From the NCBI GenBank assembly GCA_964453155.1, contig CAYVQU010000220.1:1-7879 (forward strand): DNA of 7,879 bases, written 5' to 3'. Origin of the DNA: CAYVQU01 sp964453155. GTDB lineage: Bacteria > Chloroflexota > Anaerolineae > Anaerolineales > UBA11858. Shown one piece after another: positions 1 to 5,973 of the stretch. The position numbers were made by a program, and so were the translations under genes. Every line of letters begins with the position of its first letter. Positions within the stretch are counted from its first letter, which is position 1. Under the pieces are notes generated by a model. It was not told the DNA's origin, made no database searches, and was given only the letters and a program-made list of their open reading frames with translations.

Positions 1-22
1 TAGTTTGTTAGTTAGCCAGTTT

Positions 23-78
23 GTTGGTGGGTGGATTGGGATTTAAGAACATACGATCCAACAATCCAACCAATCAAC
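23..78 (-). terminator. Imperfect inverted repeat downstream of the kinase gene, possible terminator
   Basis: The arm at 23-40 (GTTGGTGGGTGGATTGGG) pairs imperfectly with the arm at 62-78 (CAATCCAACCAATCAAC). The best-paired blocks are TGGATTG at 32-38 with CAATCCA at 62-68, and GTTG at 23-26 with CAAC at 75-78. The loop is long (about 20 nt). It lies directly after the minus-strand kinase stop codon, where a transcript would end. No clear T-tract follows, so it could be a weak or factor-assisted terminator, or simply a low-complexity TTGG/GTTA-rich repeat. Confidence 0.3.
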
Positions 79-79
79 T

Positions 80-1093
80 TTATAGTTTTCTCACTGATTG
101 CCGGAGCGCATCCAACCGAGCTTGTGCCAGACCGGGGAGTACATCGAGGGCAAAGAAGGGCCCAATCCCTTCCGAAACCACTGCCGCTGAAATATTGCCA
201 TGGAGCACAGCTTCAACCGGATCGTATGTTTTACGATATCCAGCTAAAAACCCACCGCAGAAGGCATCACCCACGCCAGTAGGATTGATCAACCGCGAAT
301 CATAAGCTGGGATTTCCCAACGGGATTTGGAAGCCGCATCAAGCAGTAATTGCCCCTGTTCACCCCGTTTTATGACGATAATTTCACAACCATAGGCCGC
401 TAATCCTTCTGCCATTTCCCAGAGATCATCGCTGTACCCCTGATATAAGTTGCGCAAATCATCTTCAGAAGGGAGAAAGGCCGTTAAACCTGTGATCAGT
501 GGCGGAACATCATTCCAAAAAGTGGGATTCATATAGCCCGAGCCGGGGTCGAGGGTCAATGTGGTCACCCCATTTTGTCGAAGCACTGCCGGCATAAGAC
601 TATGCGAAAGATAATCAAGCGGACATAGATGGGCCGCGCTGGCTTCATTATATAGATCAGGGATGTCATCTTTGCGGAGCGAGATGGAAATTAATTCCAT
701 CCGGCTGTCGAGAGCATCGCTATGGTCGCGATAACCTAATAATGCTTTGGGAAATTGCAGCCCCAATCTTGAAAAGTGGGGGACGGGATCGCCAGTAACC
801 CGCGTAAATTTATCGGTATAAACATAAAAATTTCGGAGGTCGACGGATTCGGGAAGAATGTTGATTCCGTGGGTATCCATCCCATTGTTATTTAGATCTG
901 TTATCCAATTTTGGGGAAAATCCTCCCCCACGCGGGCGATCATGCCGGGAGGAGGGCTCTCAGTCCACAATTTGAATCCGACCGAGGCATAAGGCACATT
1001 CCCTCCGAGAGTATCCAACACCGGTTGGCCATCAGAGGTAATGAAATAATCGCGATTTAGTTTGCCAGCGAAGATGAATTTGGGGGTTTCCAT
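80..1093 (-). CDS. PfkB-family carbohydrate (sugar/nucleoside) kinase
   Basis: This 337-residue protein is a ribokinase-like ATP-dependent kinase that would phosphorylate a hydroxyl of a sugar, sugar phosphate or nucleoside in the cytoplasm. The N-terminal part carries the typical GGN-x-P-x-A segment (about residues 30-36) that lines the substrate pocket. The C-terminal part has the PfkB signature 2, NPTGVGDAFCGGFLAGY, with the presumed catalytic base at D276. A preceding IVIKRGEQG segment is typical of the nucleotide-binding half. Length is normal for the family. The substrate cannot be deduced. The ATG is preceded by no Shine-Dalgarno but by a TATAAT box 6 nt upstream, suggesting a leaderless transcript. 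It lies 38 nt after the FAD oxidoreductase gene on the same strand, so read-through is also possible. Family assignment is firm and substrate open. Confidence 0.9.
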   Translation of the reverse strand: METPKFIFAGKLNRDYFITSDGQPVLDTLGGNVPYASVGFKLWTESPPPGMIARVGEDFPQNWITDLNNNGMDTHGINILPESVDLRNFYVYTDKFTRVTGDPVPHFSRLGLQFPKALLGYRDHSDALDSRMELISISLRKDDIPDLYNEASAAHLCPLDYLSHSLMPAVLRQNGVTTLTLDPGSGYMNPTFWNDVPPLITGLTAFLPSEDDLRNLYQGYSDDLWEMAEGLAAYGCEIIVIKRGEQGQLLLDAASKSRWEIPAYDSRLINPTGVGDAFCGGFLAGYRKTYDPVEAVLHGNISAAVVSEGIGPFFALDVLPGLAQARLDALRQSVRKL

Positions 1094-1099
1094 GAGTAC

Positions 1100-1128
1100 A
1101 TTATACGTTAGAACGGTGGAACGTTGAA
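1100..1128 (-). promoter_or_regulatory. Candidate leaderless promoter of the PfkB kinase
   Basis: On the minus strand a perfect TATAAT (1100-1105) lies 6 nt before the kinase ATG (1091-1093). A weak -35 candidate, TTCAAC (1123-1128, 3 of 6 matches to TTGACA), sits 17 bp upstream of it. Transcription would start at about the A of the ATG, and no Shine-Dalgarno is visible. The -35 overlaps a GAACG repeat with copies at 1111, 1119 and 1126. The -10 and its position are seen directly; promoter activity is inferred. Confidence 0.45.
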
Positions 1129-1131
1129 CGT

Positions 1132-2766
1132 TTATTCGGATTCTTTCCCACGCTCAATCATCTTCTGTAAGTTCTCCGGCCACACTGAAATATCCTCCGA
1201 AGGATAGATTTCCAGCGGAGGGCCATTTTGAGTAAACAAATCGTCACGAGAACAGCCAAGTATTTTTTCTGCGGCGGCGAGCCCCGTTTTTGTCGCCCCA
1301 GAGACACCGAAATTTTGGGTACTAGCGCCAACCATGAGAAGACCATTAATTTCAGTTTGGACAGAGAAGGCACGCGGCCCAACTTGTTTGGGGTTTTTCT
1401 CGATTCCGTAGAGGTTTCCGCGGGTCGCGTTGATATAGTGCTTGTTGGTGAGTGGGGTTCCTAAATTCCAAAACGTAACGTGCTCGCTGATGCCGGGGAT
1501 GCGTTTTTCCAATCCTGAGATCATCCGCCAGGCTAAATCTTCTTTCAATCCCTGATAACCCGGTTTACGGACCCCGGGGACAAAGTGTTCATACTTTTCG
1601 AAGGCGTCATAGTTCACAAAAGTAAAGGCTTCACAGGTGTGGTGACCTGAATGCATCTTGGAAGGATCTTTCAACGTCGTAACCGTCAGGAACATCATCG
1701 GGGGTGTTTCAGCCTGGAGGGCATGATCCGTCAGACCAAGTTTATAGAGGTCGTCAATATTTTCATGATCGTAGAACCAATAATTGCCAGAGTCCAATCC
1801 AGCAGCCCGTAAATCCATATCAACGGCGAAAAACAGGCTCAATGCCGAAGTCGAATAGGTTGTTCGATCCAATTTCTTGAGTAGTTTTTTACTCAGGTTT
1901 TCGCGACCGATCATTTGCTCGAAGGTCACCCCTGGGTCAGCATTACTGATAACGTATTTAGCGGTGAGGGTCTTTCCATTTTCTAATTTCACGCCAGTGA
2001 CTTTACCATCTTCGATTAGTATTTTCTCAACTGGGGTTTTGAGCCGAATTTCACCGCCAGCTCGTTTCAAAGCACGCATAAAGGCCCGCGGAATGACATA
2101 AGACCCTCCGATGGGATAATACGCCCCCTCAAAATAATGATTGGCAATTCCAGCATGTAGAAAGGAAGGAACTTCCGAGAGCGGCATGCCATGATCCCCT
2201 GCCTGTCCTGATAAAATTGCGATCAACAGTGGATCGGAAACAAACTTTTCGATCAAATCCTGCCCAGAGCGGACGGCCCAGCGTAAAATATTCGGAATGC
2301 TGCTGGTCGCCTGAAGGGCATCGCCAGGGGATTTCACTTTGCCCATATTCTGGAGTGCGGTGACCATATCGGTGACCGTATTCAGATACCCATCGATACC
2401 CTCCGCCTCGTGGGGAAAGCGTTCCTTCAACCGGGCCGCGAAATTCTCTTTTCCCTTAGGGATGTCAAATTGCTCATCTCCAATGACAATATGATCATAG
2501 CCATCGGGATTCATCTCACAGAAGGACATATCTCCAGAAACGCCCAGCCCTTCATAAATCCGCCGCAGCGAACCACCCGCTTGCAACCCGCCGATATAGT
2601 GTACGCCCGGACTAAAACGGTAGCCGCCCAGAGTGAAAGAATGAGTCCACCCACCGGGAACTTCGTGCTGCTCACAGACTAAAACCTTTAAACCCGCCTG
2701 AGCCAATGGCACCGCCGCCCCCATCCCGCCCGCGCCAGAACCAATCACAATCACATCATAATCCAT
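1132..2766 (-). CDS. NAD(P)/FAD-dependent oxidoreductase, phytoene desaturase/CrtISO/RetSat-like
   Basis: This 544-residue flavoprotein belongs to the COG1233-type family that includes phytoene desaturase, carotenoid isomerase and retinol saturase. The N-terminus has the FAD-binding Rossmann motif G9-S-G11-A-G-G14, with E32 at the end of the second strand (VLVCEQ) as ribose-binding acid, followed by the family-typical PGG (37-39). Near the C-terminus GLLMVGAST and GVSGATKTGLAAAE (about residues 474-500) form the second FAD-contacting segment. Length matches RetSat/CrtISO-like proteins. Likely substrates are polyenes, isoprenoids or other lipids, but no carotenoid synthesis gene is in view, so the substrate is unknown. 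The start is supported by GGGAG (2773-2777), 6 nt before the ATG. The downstream gene on the strand is the kinase (38 nt); upstream lies the small Cys-rich protein gene (141 nt). Confidence 0.88.
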   Translation of the reverse strand: MDYDVIVIGSGAGGMGAAVPLAQAGLKVLVCEQHEVPGGWTHSFTLGGYRFSPGVHYIGGLQAGGSLRRIYEGLGVSGDMSFCEMNPDGYDHIVIGDEQFDIPKGKENFAARLKERFPHEAEGIDGYLNTVTDMVTALQNMGKVKSPGDALQATSSIPNILRWAVRSGQDLIEKFVSDPLLIAILSGQAGDHGMPLSEVPSFLHAGIANHYFEGAYYPIGGSYVIPRAFMRALKRAGGEIRLKTPVEKILIEDGKVTGVKLENGKTLTAKYVISNADPGVTFEQMIGRENLSKKLLKKLDRTTYSTSALSLFFAVDMDLRAAGLDSGNYWFYDHENIDDLYKLGLTDHALQAETPPMMFLTVTTLKDPSKMHSGHHTCEAFTFVNYDAFEKYEHFVPGVRKPGYQGLKEDLAWRMISGLEKRIPGISEHVTFWNLGTPLTNKHYINATRGNLYGIEKNPKQVGPRAFSVQTEINGLLMVGASTQNFGVSGATKTGLAAAEKILGCSRDDLFTQNGPPLEIYPSEDISVWPENLQKMIERGKESE

Positions 2767-2800
2767 GTCTTACTCCCGTTGTAAAGGGGGCCGGTTAAAA

Positions 2801-2830
2801 ATTAATCGCTGCCCAAAATCACCCCGTCAA
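2801..2830 (-). promoter_or_regulatory. Candidate promoter of the FAD oxidoreductase
   Basis: Minus-strand TTGACG (2825-2830, 5 of 6 matches to the -35 consensus) is followed after 18 bp by ATTAAT (2801-2806, 4 of 6 matches to the -10). The distance to the ATG leaves a leader of about 30 nt that includes the GGGAG ribosome-binding site. This would give the oxidoreductase its own transcript, separate from the gene upstream. The match is only moderate. Confidence 0.35.
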
Positions 2831-2871
2831 TTGAACAGCCTGTAACCTTGAACTTTCAACCTAAATCTTCT

Positions 2872-2889
2872 TTACCTTCGACAAGGTAA
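2872..2889 (-). terminator. Hairpin between the DUF6951-like and FAD oxidoreductase genes
   Basis: A perfect 7-bp stem, TTACCTT (2872-2878) with AAGGTAA (2883-2889), closes a 4-nt loop. It lies about 20 nt downstream of the stop of the small minus-strand gene. No T-tract follows on the minus strand, so it is either a weak terminator or an RNA processing/stability element. The stem is seen directly; its role is inferred. Confidence 0.35.
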
Positions 2890-2907
2890 GCACCCAGCCC
2901 ATACATA

Positions 2908-3219
2908 TCATTTTGAAAGTCGGATGATTACATCTTCCGGCAGCGCTAACCCAGCCTCGATTTCAACCGCCTTGACAATGCTGACGGGGACCGGACAAGC
3001 GGCATGAGTACAGTGTTTGATCCCCATCTCATGAATGACAGGCATCTGCCGTTTGAAGCTGATCTCCTGATAAGGGTTAACTTCGGTGAGTTCAGCCGCC
3101 ATTTTATCGATGGCTTTACACTCACTTGAAATTTGTAAATTACAAATCGCCCCATTCAGTTTTGTTTCGATATTCGTCGTGTAGCCGCAATTCCCGGCCA
3201 TAACTTCGGCTGTTGCCAT
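2908..3219 (-). CDS. Small Cys/His-containing protein, DUF6951-like
   Basis: This 103-residue protein has no known function that I can assign. From memory it resembles the DUF6951 family of small proteins. It has five cysteines: C11 in an N-C-G-Y segment, C26, C34, and C70 and C75 within HCTHAACPVP (69-78), which also carries H69 and H72. This arrangement suggests metal binding or a redox pair. There is no signal peptide or membrane segment, so it is probably cytoplasmic. The C-terminal part (IVKAVEIEAGLALPEDVIIRL) looks like a short helix followed by a strand. The start is well supported by AGGAG (3226-3230), 6 nt before the ATG. It lies between the methyltransferase and FAD oxidoreductase genes on the same strand. 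The gene call is strong; the family name is moderate. Confidence 0.8.
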   Translation of the reverse strand: MATAEVMAGNCGYTTNIETKLNGAICNLQISSECKAIDKMAAELTEVNPYQEISFKRQMPVIHEMGIKHCTHAACPVPVSIVKAVEIEAGLALPEDVIIRLSK

Positions 3220-3334
3220 AATGAACTCCTATAACTGAGTTGACAAATTCTACCGCACGCCAGTAACTCTTGAAATGGGGAAATGATTAGAAAGTAGCTA
3301 AAACCAAAGGAAACACTAAAATCTTCATCACTCA

Positions 3335-3976
3335 TTAGTGAACCTCTTTTTCGAAAATCAAGGTGTAGTAGAAAAAATTGCCGAATTTTTGCTTCAATTT
3401 ATATTTGGCAGATTCGACTTTTCGAGTCAGAGTGCTGGCGAGGGGATAATCGGGGTCCATGAAGAGTTCGGAGAAGACCAGCGTGCCAGTGGGCTTCAAT
3501 ACTCGGAAAAATTCGCCCAAAGCTGTGGGGATATCGGGAATTTCGTTGATAACGGCGATCATGTAGATCAGGTCAAAACTGGCATCATCGAAGGGTAAGT
3601 CATAAACGTCGGCCACGCGCGCCTCGACATTCGTAATGCCTTCAGCCACCATTCTTTCTTCAACGCGCTCAATCATACGGGGTTCGATATCCACCGTAAT
3701 CAACTTTCCTTTGGAACCTATCTGGCGCGCAGCACCCAAAGTGTAGGTCCCATTTCCAGGGCCAACTTCCAGCACCTGCATCCCTGGTTGAATTCCATGA
3801 CGAACTGCGGTCTCAGCGGGAGGTTGAATTTTCCGGCGGAATGGATTATCAATGGCGTCTGCCATCCATTGCGGCATGGGAAATTTGTAGAAATGTCGGA
3901 TGACTCGCATGATTGTGTGGAGGCCGAGCAGAATAGCAGGGATCGAAATGATCGTATGGAAAATGCGTAAAAACAT
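3335..3976 (-). CDS. Class I SAM-dependent methyltransferase with N-terminal membrane segment
   Basis: This 213-residue protein starts with a hydrophobic stretch (about residues 5-25, with IISIPAILLGL at its core), followed by basic residues, suggesting a membrane anchor. A Rossmann-type methyltransferase domain follows: motif I VLEVGPGNGTY (68-78), the ribose-binding acid D96 in ITVDIEP, motif II around D123 and FDLIYMI (134-140), and motif III RVLKPTGTLVFSE (158-170). This is the Methyltransf_11/25 pattern shared with UbiE- and phospholipid-modifying enzymes. A lipid or quinone substrate fits the anchor but is not shown. The start follows AGGA (3982-3985) with 5-nt spacing, and the SD abuts a heptamer repeat. 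Residues ~6-27 are duplicated across the assembly gap at 4094-4157. The next gene on the strand starts 115 nt downstream. Confidence 0.88.
   Translation of the reverse strand: MFLRIFHTIISIPAILLGLHTIMRVIRHFYKFPMPQWMADAIDNPFRRKIQPPAETAVRHGIQPGMQVLEVGPGNGTYTLGAARQIGSKGKLITVDIEPRMIERVEERMVAEGITNVEARVADVYDLPFDDASFDLIYMIAVINEIPDIPTALGEFFRVLKPTGTLVFSELFMDPDYPLASTLTRKVESAKYKLKQKFGNFFYYTLIFEKEVH
3897..3960 (-). repeat. Direct-repeat copy 1: methyltransferase 5' coding segment
   Basis: This stretch encodes residues ~6-27 of the methyltransferase (the hydrophobic leader). It aligns without gaps to 4094-4157, with 53 of 64 identical positions counted by eye. The GATGCGTGATGCGT heptamer pair that follows is at the same 89-bp offset in both copies (3986 and 4183). 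Confidence 0.85.
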
Positions 3977-3985
3977 GTTTATCCT

Positions 3986-3999
3986 GATGCGTGATGCGT
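3986..3999. repeat. Heptamer repeat upstream of the methyltransferase
   Basis: Two units of GATGCGT stand immediately upstream of the methyltransferase Shine-Dalgarno. Degenerate relatives continue into 4000-4060: a TATTGGA pair near 4021-4034, an AGTGATT pair at 4039-4052, and AGAGTGA. The stretch 4000-4083 is A/T-rich and holds nothing else that I can name, apart from presumably containing the methyltransferase promoter. Confidence 0.7.
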
Positions 4000-4083
4000 T
4001 ATGAGTGAATCGTATTTATTTATTGGATATTGGATATAAGTGATTAGTGATTAGAGTGAAATGATAAGTTATTGTTGAGTTAT

Positions 4084-4093
4084 NNNNNNNNNN
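4084..4093. other. Assembly gap (ten N)
   Basis: Ten ambiguous bases separate the divergent halves of the window. A round number of N commonly marks a scaffold join of unknown true length. The flanking heptamer arrays and the duplicated methyltransferase segment would explain why assembly broke here. Sequence, possibly including a whole gene, may be missing. Confidence 0.9.
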
Positions 4094-4157
4094 CGGATTA
4101 CTCGCATGATTTTCTGGCGCCCGAGGAGAATATCATGGATCGAAATGAACGAATGTA
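4094..4157 (-). pseudogene. Diverged partial copy of the methyltransferase 5' end
   Basis: On the minus strand this reads in frame as ISIHDILLGRQKIMRVIR, against ISIPAILLGLHTIMRVIR in the intact gene. Nucleotide identity is 53 of 64, without gaps. At the place of the intact gene's ATG and AGGA ribosome-binding site the copy instead has CGTGATT heptamers, with overall spacing preserved, so no start is recognisable. It runs into the assembly gap with the frame still open. It may be a dead remnant, the visible end of a second methyltransferase gene inside the gap, or a copied regulatory segment. Confidence 0.6.
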
Positions 4158-4158
4158 T

Positions 4159-4193
4159 CGTGATTCGTGATTCGTGATTCGTGATGCGTGATG
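4159..4193. repeat. Heptanucleotide tandem array CGTGATK x5
   Basis: Five perfect-length 7-bp units are seen: CGTGATT at 4159, 4166 and 4173, then CGTGATG at 4180 and 4187, followed by a broken CGTAA. The same GATGCGTGATGCGT junction occurs at 3986-3999. It resembles the short tandemly repeated heptamers known from intergenic DNA of cyanobacteria and some Chloroflexota. Unit length is too short, with no spacers, for a CRISPR. Confidence 0.9.
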
Positions 4194-4236
4194 CGTAAAT
4201 AGTATATCTGATTTTTAGATTGGATAGATCAGATCA

Positions 4237-4265
4237 TTGATTAGTGGGAAAACTCATCGTATACT
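4237..4265 (+). promoter_or_regulatory. Leaderless promoter of xseA
   Basis: TTGATT (4237-4242, 4 of 6) and TATACT (4260-4265, 5 of 6) are separated by exactly 17 bp. The xseA ATG (4272) follows the -10 box after 6 nt, so transcription should start at or next to the A of the ATG. No Shine-Dalgarno is present. This would drive the whole xseA-acetyltransferase-xseB-peptidase operon. Confidence 0.6.
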
Positions 4266-4271
4266 ATTTTT

Positions 4272-5492
4272 ATGAGTTCTCAAATGCCTCTCTTTCAACC
4301 AACTTCTTGGTCCGTCGCGGATGTAACCCGCTATCTCAAAGATCTGCTGGAATCTGATCACAACCTGGCCGATATCTGGGTTCAAGGAGAGATCTCCAAT
4401 CTTTCACGGCCCCGTTCGGGACATCTGTATTTCACGGTAAAAGATCCTAAAGCGTCTTTACGGTGTGTCATGTGGCGAAATGCTGCCGCCCGACTGACAC
4501 AGATGCCGCGTGAGGGGGAGGCGGTTGAAGTACACGGCAGTATCAGCGTCTATGAAGCCAGCGGCCAGTATCAACTCTATGTCGATCAAATCCGAGCGGT
4601 AGGTGAAGGAGCGCTTTACCAGGAATTTCTGCGATTAAAAGCCCAACTTGAATTGGAAGGACTTTTCGAAAAAGAACGAAAACGTCCGATCCCCACCCGA
4701 CCAAAACGAATTGGGATTGTGACTTCCCCAACCGGTGCCGCGCTGCGGGATATGCTCAACACCCTGCGACGCCGATATCCGCTGGTAGATGTTATTTTGG
4801 CGCCTACTGCGGTTCAGGGGATCGAGGCCCCCCCCGGCATTGTGAGGGGTATCCAAGGCCTGAATGAGATCGCCGACCCGGAGGTCATCCTGGTGGCCCG
4901 CGGGGGAGGCTCGATTGAAGATTTATGGGCATTCAATGATGAACGAGTGGCACGAGCAATTGCGGCCTCAGCAGCCCCGGTGATCTCGGGCGTCGGGCAC
5001 CAAACCGATTTCACTATCGCTGATTTTGTAGCTGATCTCCGCGCGCCAACCCCCACTGCGGCCGCAGAATTAGCGACACCTGATCGAGCTGATCTAAAAA
5101 TGGTTCTAATAGACCGTCAGCGACATCTGGCCCGTAATTTACAAGAACGATCTGGTTTGTTACGTTGGAATCTGGCCGACCTAGCCAATCGTTTGAACCG
5201 TAATTCTCCCCAATCCCAAATTCAACACGATCGCCAGCGTCTCGATGAACTCACCTACCGCGCCGGGAGTTCTCTGGCACATCGCTTGCAACTTCAAGTC
5301 GAAAAACTCTCTGGGATGGACCGCCGCTTGAACGCACTCAATCCTTTAGCAATTTTGAAGCGCGGGTATGCCGTTGTGGAGCAGTCAGATGGGAGGCTAA
5401 TCCGCCACACCTCCCAGGTTGCTCCGGGAGATCAGGTCACCATCCGGGTCAGTGATGGAGAGTTCAAAGCCGAGGTTCAAGATGACAATTGA
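4272..5492 (+). CDS. xseA: Exodeoxyribonuclease VII large subunit
   Basis: This is the 406-residue catalytic subunit of exonuclease VII, which degrades single-stranded DNA from both ends into oligonucleotides in the cytoplasm, in complex with many XseB copies. An N-terminal OB-fold (about 10-110, with WVQGEISNLSR and GHLYFTVKD) precedes the catalytic domain. The residues known to matter in the E. coli enzyme all appear with a constant +5 offset: D160 in TSPTGAALRD, R210 before GGGSIEDLW, and H243 and D246 in GHQTDFTIAD. APTPTAAAE follows, then a coiled-coil region (about 270-370) and the C-terminal NPLAILKRGYAVV. It is shorter than the ~456-residue E. coli protein, mostly in the coiled coil. 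GHQTD replaces the commoner GHETD. The start is fixed by the promoter 6 nt upstream. It overlaps the next gene by 11 nt. Confidence 0.97.
   Translation: MSSQMPLFQPTSWSVADVTRYLKDLLESDHNLADIWVQGEISNLSRPRSGHLYFTVKDPKASLRCVMWRNAAARLTQMPREGEAVEVHGSISVYEASGQYQLYVDQIRAVGEGALYQEFLRLKAQLELEGLFEKERKRPIPTRPKRIGIVTSPTGAALRDMLNTLRRRYPLVDVILAPTAVQGIEAPPGIVRGIQGLNEIADPEVILVARGGGSIEDLWAFNDERVARAIAASAAPVISGVGHQTDFTIADFVADLRAPTPTAAAELATPDRADLKMVLIDRQRHLARNLQERSGLLRWNLADLANRLNRNSPQSQIQHDRQRLDELTYRAGSSLAHRLQLQVEKLSGMDRRLNALNPLAILKRGYAVVEQSDGRLIRHTSQVAPGDQVTIRVSDGEFKAEVQDDN
5472..5475 (+). promoter_or_regulatory. Ribosome-binding site that sets the acetyltransferase start
   Basis: GAGG lies 6 nt before the ATG at 5482, inside the xseA coding end. 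It favours this start over in-frame ATGs at 5419 and 5455, which would add 21 or 9 residues without family similarity. Confidence 0.6.
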
Positions 5493-5931
5493 TTTCACAT
5501 ATCGTCTCGCCCGAGACAAGGACCTAAAGGCCATCAAAAACTTTTTGCGAAAATGCGAATTACCAAATGATGATATTTCTTCCGAAATGTTAGAAAATTT
5601 CATCATCAGTCATAAAAACAACAAAATAATCGCCACAGTTGGCCTCGAGATTTGTGGAAACAATGCTTTGCTCCGCTCTTTAGCGGTCAGTCCTGACTTT
5701 CGTAGGCAAAATGTTGGAGCGGCCATGACCAAATTGGCCGAAGACATTGCTTATCGCAAGAGAATTCAAGCCCTTTTTTTGCTAACAACAACAGCAGAAC
5801 AGTTTTTCACCAAAATTGGTTACGAAATTATGGATCGAAACCAGGTTCCGGACCAAATCAAAGCGACTACTGAATTTTCAAGTATTTGCCCAGCCAGTGC
5901 GGTGTGTATGACGAAGATGGTTATGGGTTAG
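5482..5931 (+). CDS. arsN2: GNAT-family N-acetyltransferase, ArsN2-like
   Basis: This 149-residue acetyl-CoA-dependent acetyltransferase has the GNAT motif A: SLAVSPDFRRQNVGAAM with Q76-x-x-G79-x-A81, preceded by the strand ALLRSLAVS. The C-terminal half, LFLLTTTAEQFFTKIGYE then ATTEFSSICPASAVCM (128-143, with C136 and C142), is characteristic of the arsenic-resistance-associated ArsN2 group. These usually sit in ars operons, and their substrate is not firmly known to me. No other arsenic gene is present here. It overlaps xseA by 11 nt and ends 42 nt before xseB, so it is co-transcribed inside the exonuclease VII operon. Hand counting gives about 41% G+C across 5521-5930 and only about 32% over its first 120 bp, against about 52-55% in sampled xseA lines, suggesting acquisition. 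GNAT membership is firm; the ArsN2 subgroup is likely. Confidence 0.8.
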   Translation: MTIDFTYRLARDKDLKAIKNFLRKCELPNDDISSEMLENFIISHKNNKIIATVGLEICGNNALLRSLAVSPDFRRQNVGAAMTKLAEDIAYRKRIQALFLLTTTAEQFFTKIGYEIMDRNQVPDQIKATTEFSSICPASAVCMTKMVMG

Positions 5932-5962
5932 TGAAGCAAATTCATTTCGACCCAAAATATGC

Positions 5963-5967
5963 AAGGA
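5963..5967 (+). promoter_or_regulatory. Ribosome-binding site that sets the xseB start
   Basis: AAGGA lies 6 nt before the ATG at 5974. The in-frame ATG at 5959 would overlap this site and has no comparable sequence before it, so 5974 is preferred. Confidence 0.6.
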
Positions 5968-5973
5968 TCAAAC

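Noticed and set aside
1228..1464. Antisense open frames inside the FAD oxidoreductase gene (for example 1228-1464, 1877-2101 and 2410-2682)
   Set aside because: They are opposite-strand shadows of a well-supported gene, with no ribosome-binding site or recognisable domain.
1132..2766. A carotenoid biosynthesis cluster
   Set aside because: Only a CrtI/CrtISO/RetSat-like flavoprotein is present; no phytoene synthase or cyclase accompanies it, and the family covers many substrates.
3240..3265. Plus-strand TTGACA at 3240 as a promoter
   Set aside because: No matching -10 box lies 16-18 bp downstream, and no plus-strand gene starts until 4272.
3897..4157. Diversity-generating retroelement template/variable repeat pair
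   Set aside because: Differences are not adenine-specific, the segment lies at a gene's 5' end, and no reverse transcriptase is in the window.
4159..4193. CRISPR-like array
   Set aside because: Units are 7 bp and directly abutting with no unique spacers, so this is a simple tandem repeat.
5419..5481. Longer N-terminus of the acetyltransferase starting at 5419
   Set aside because: The extra 21 residues are an out-of-frame reading of the xseA end, while the ATG at 5482 has a GAGG site at 6 nt and fits the GNAT family length.
5482..5931. A complete arsenic resistance operon
   Set aside because: Apart from the ArsN2-like acetyltransferase, no arsR, arsC, arsB/acr3 or arsM is present; the methyltransferase at 3335-3976 lacks the cysteine pattern expected of ArsM and is divergently transcribed.
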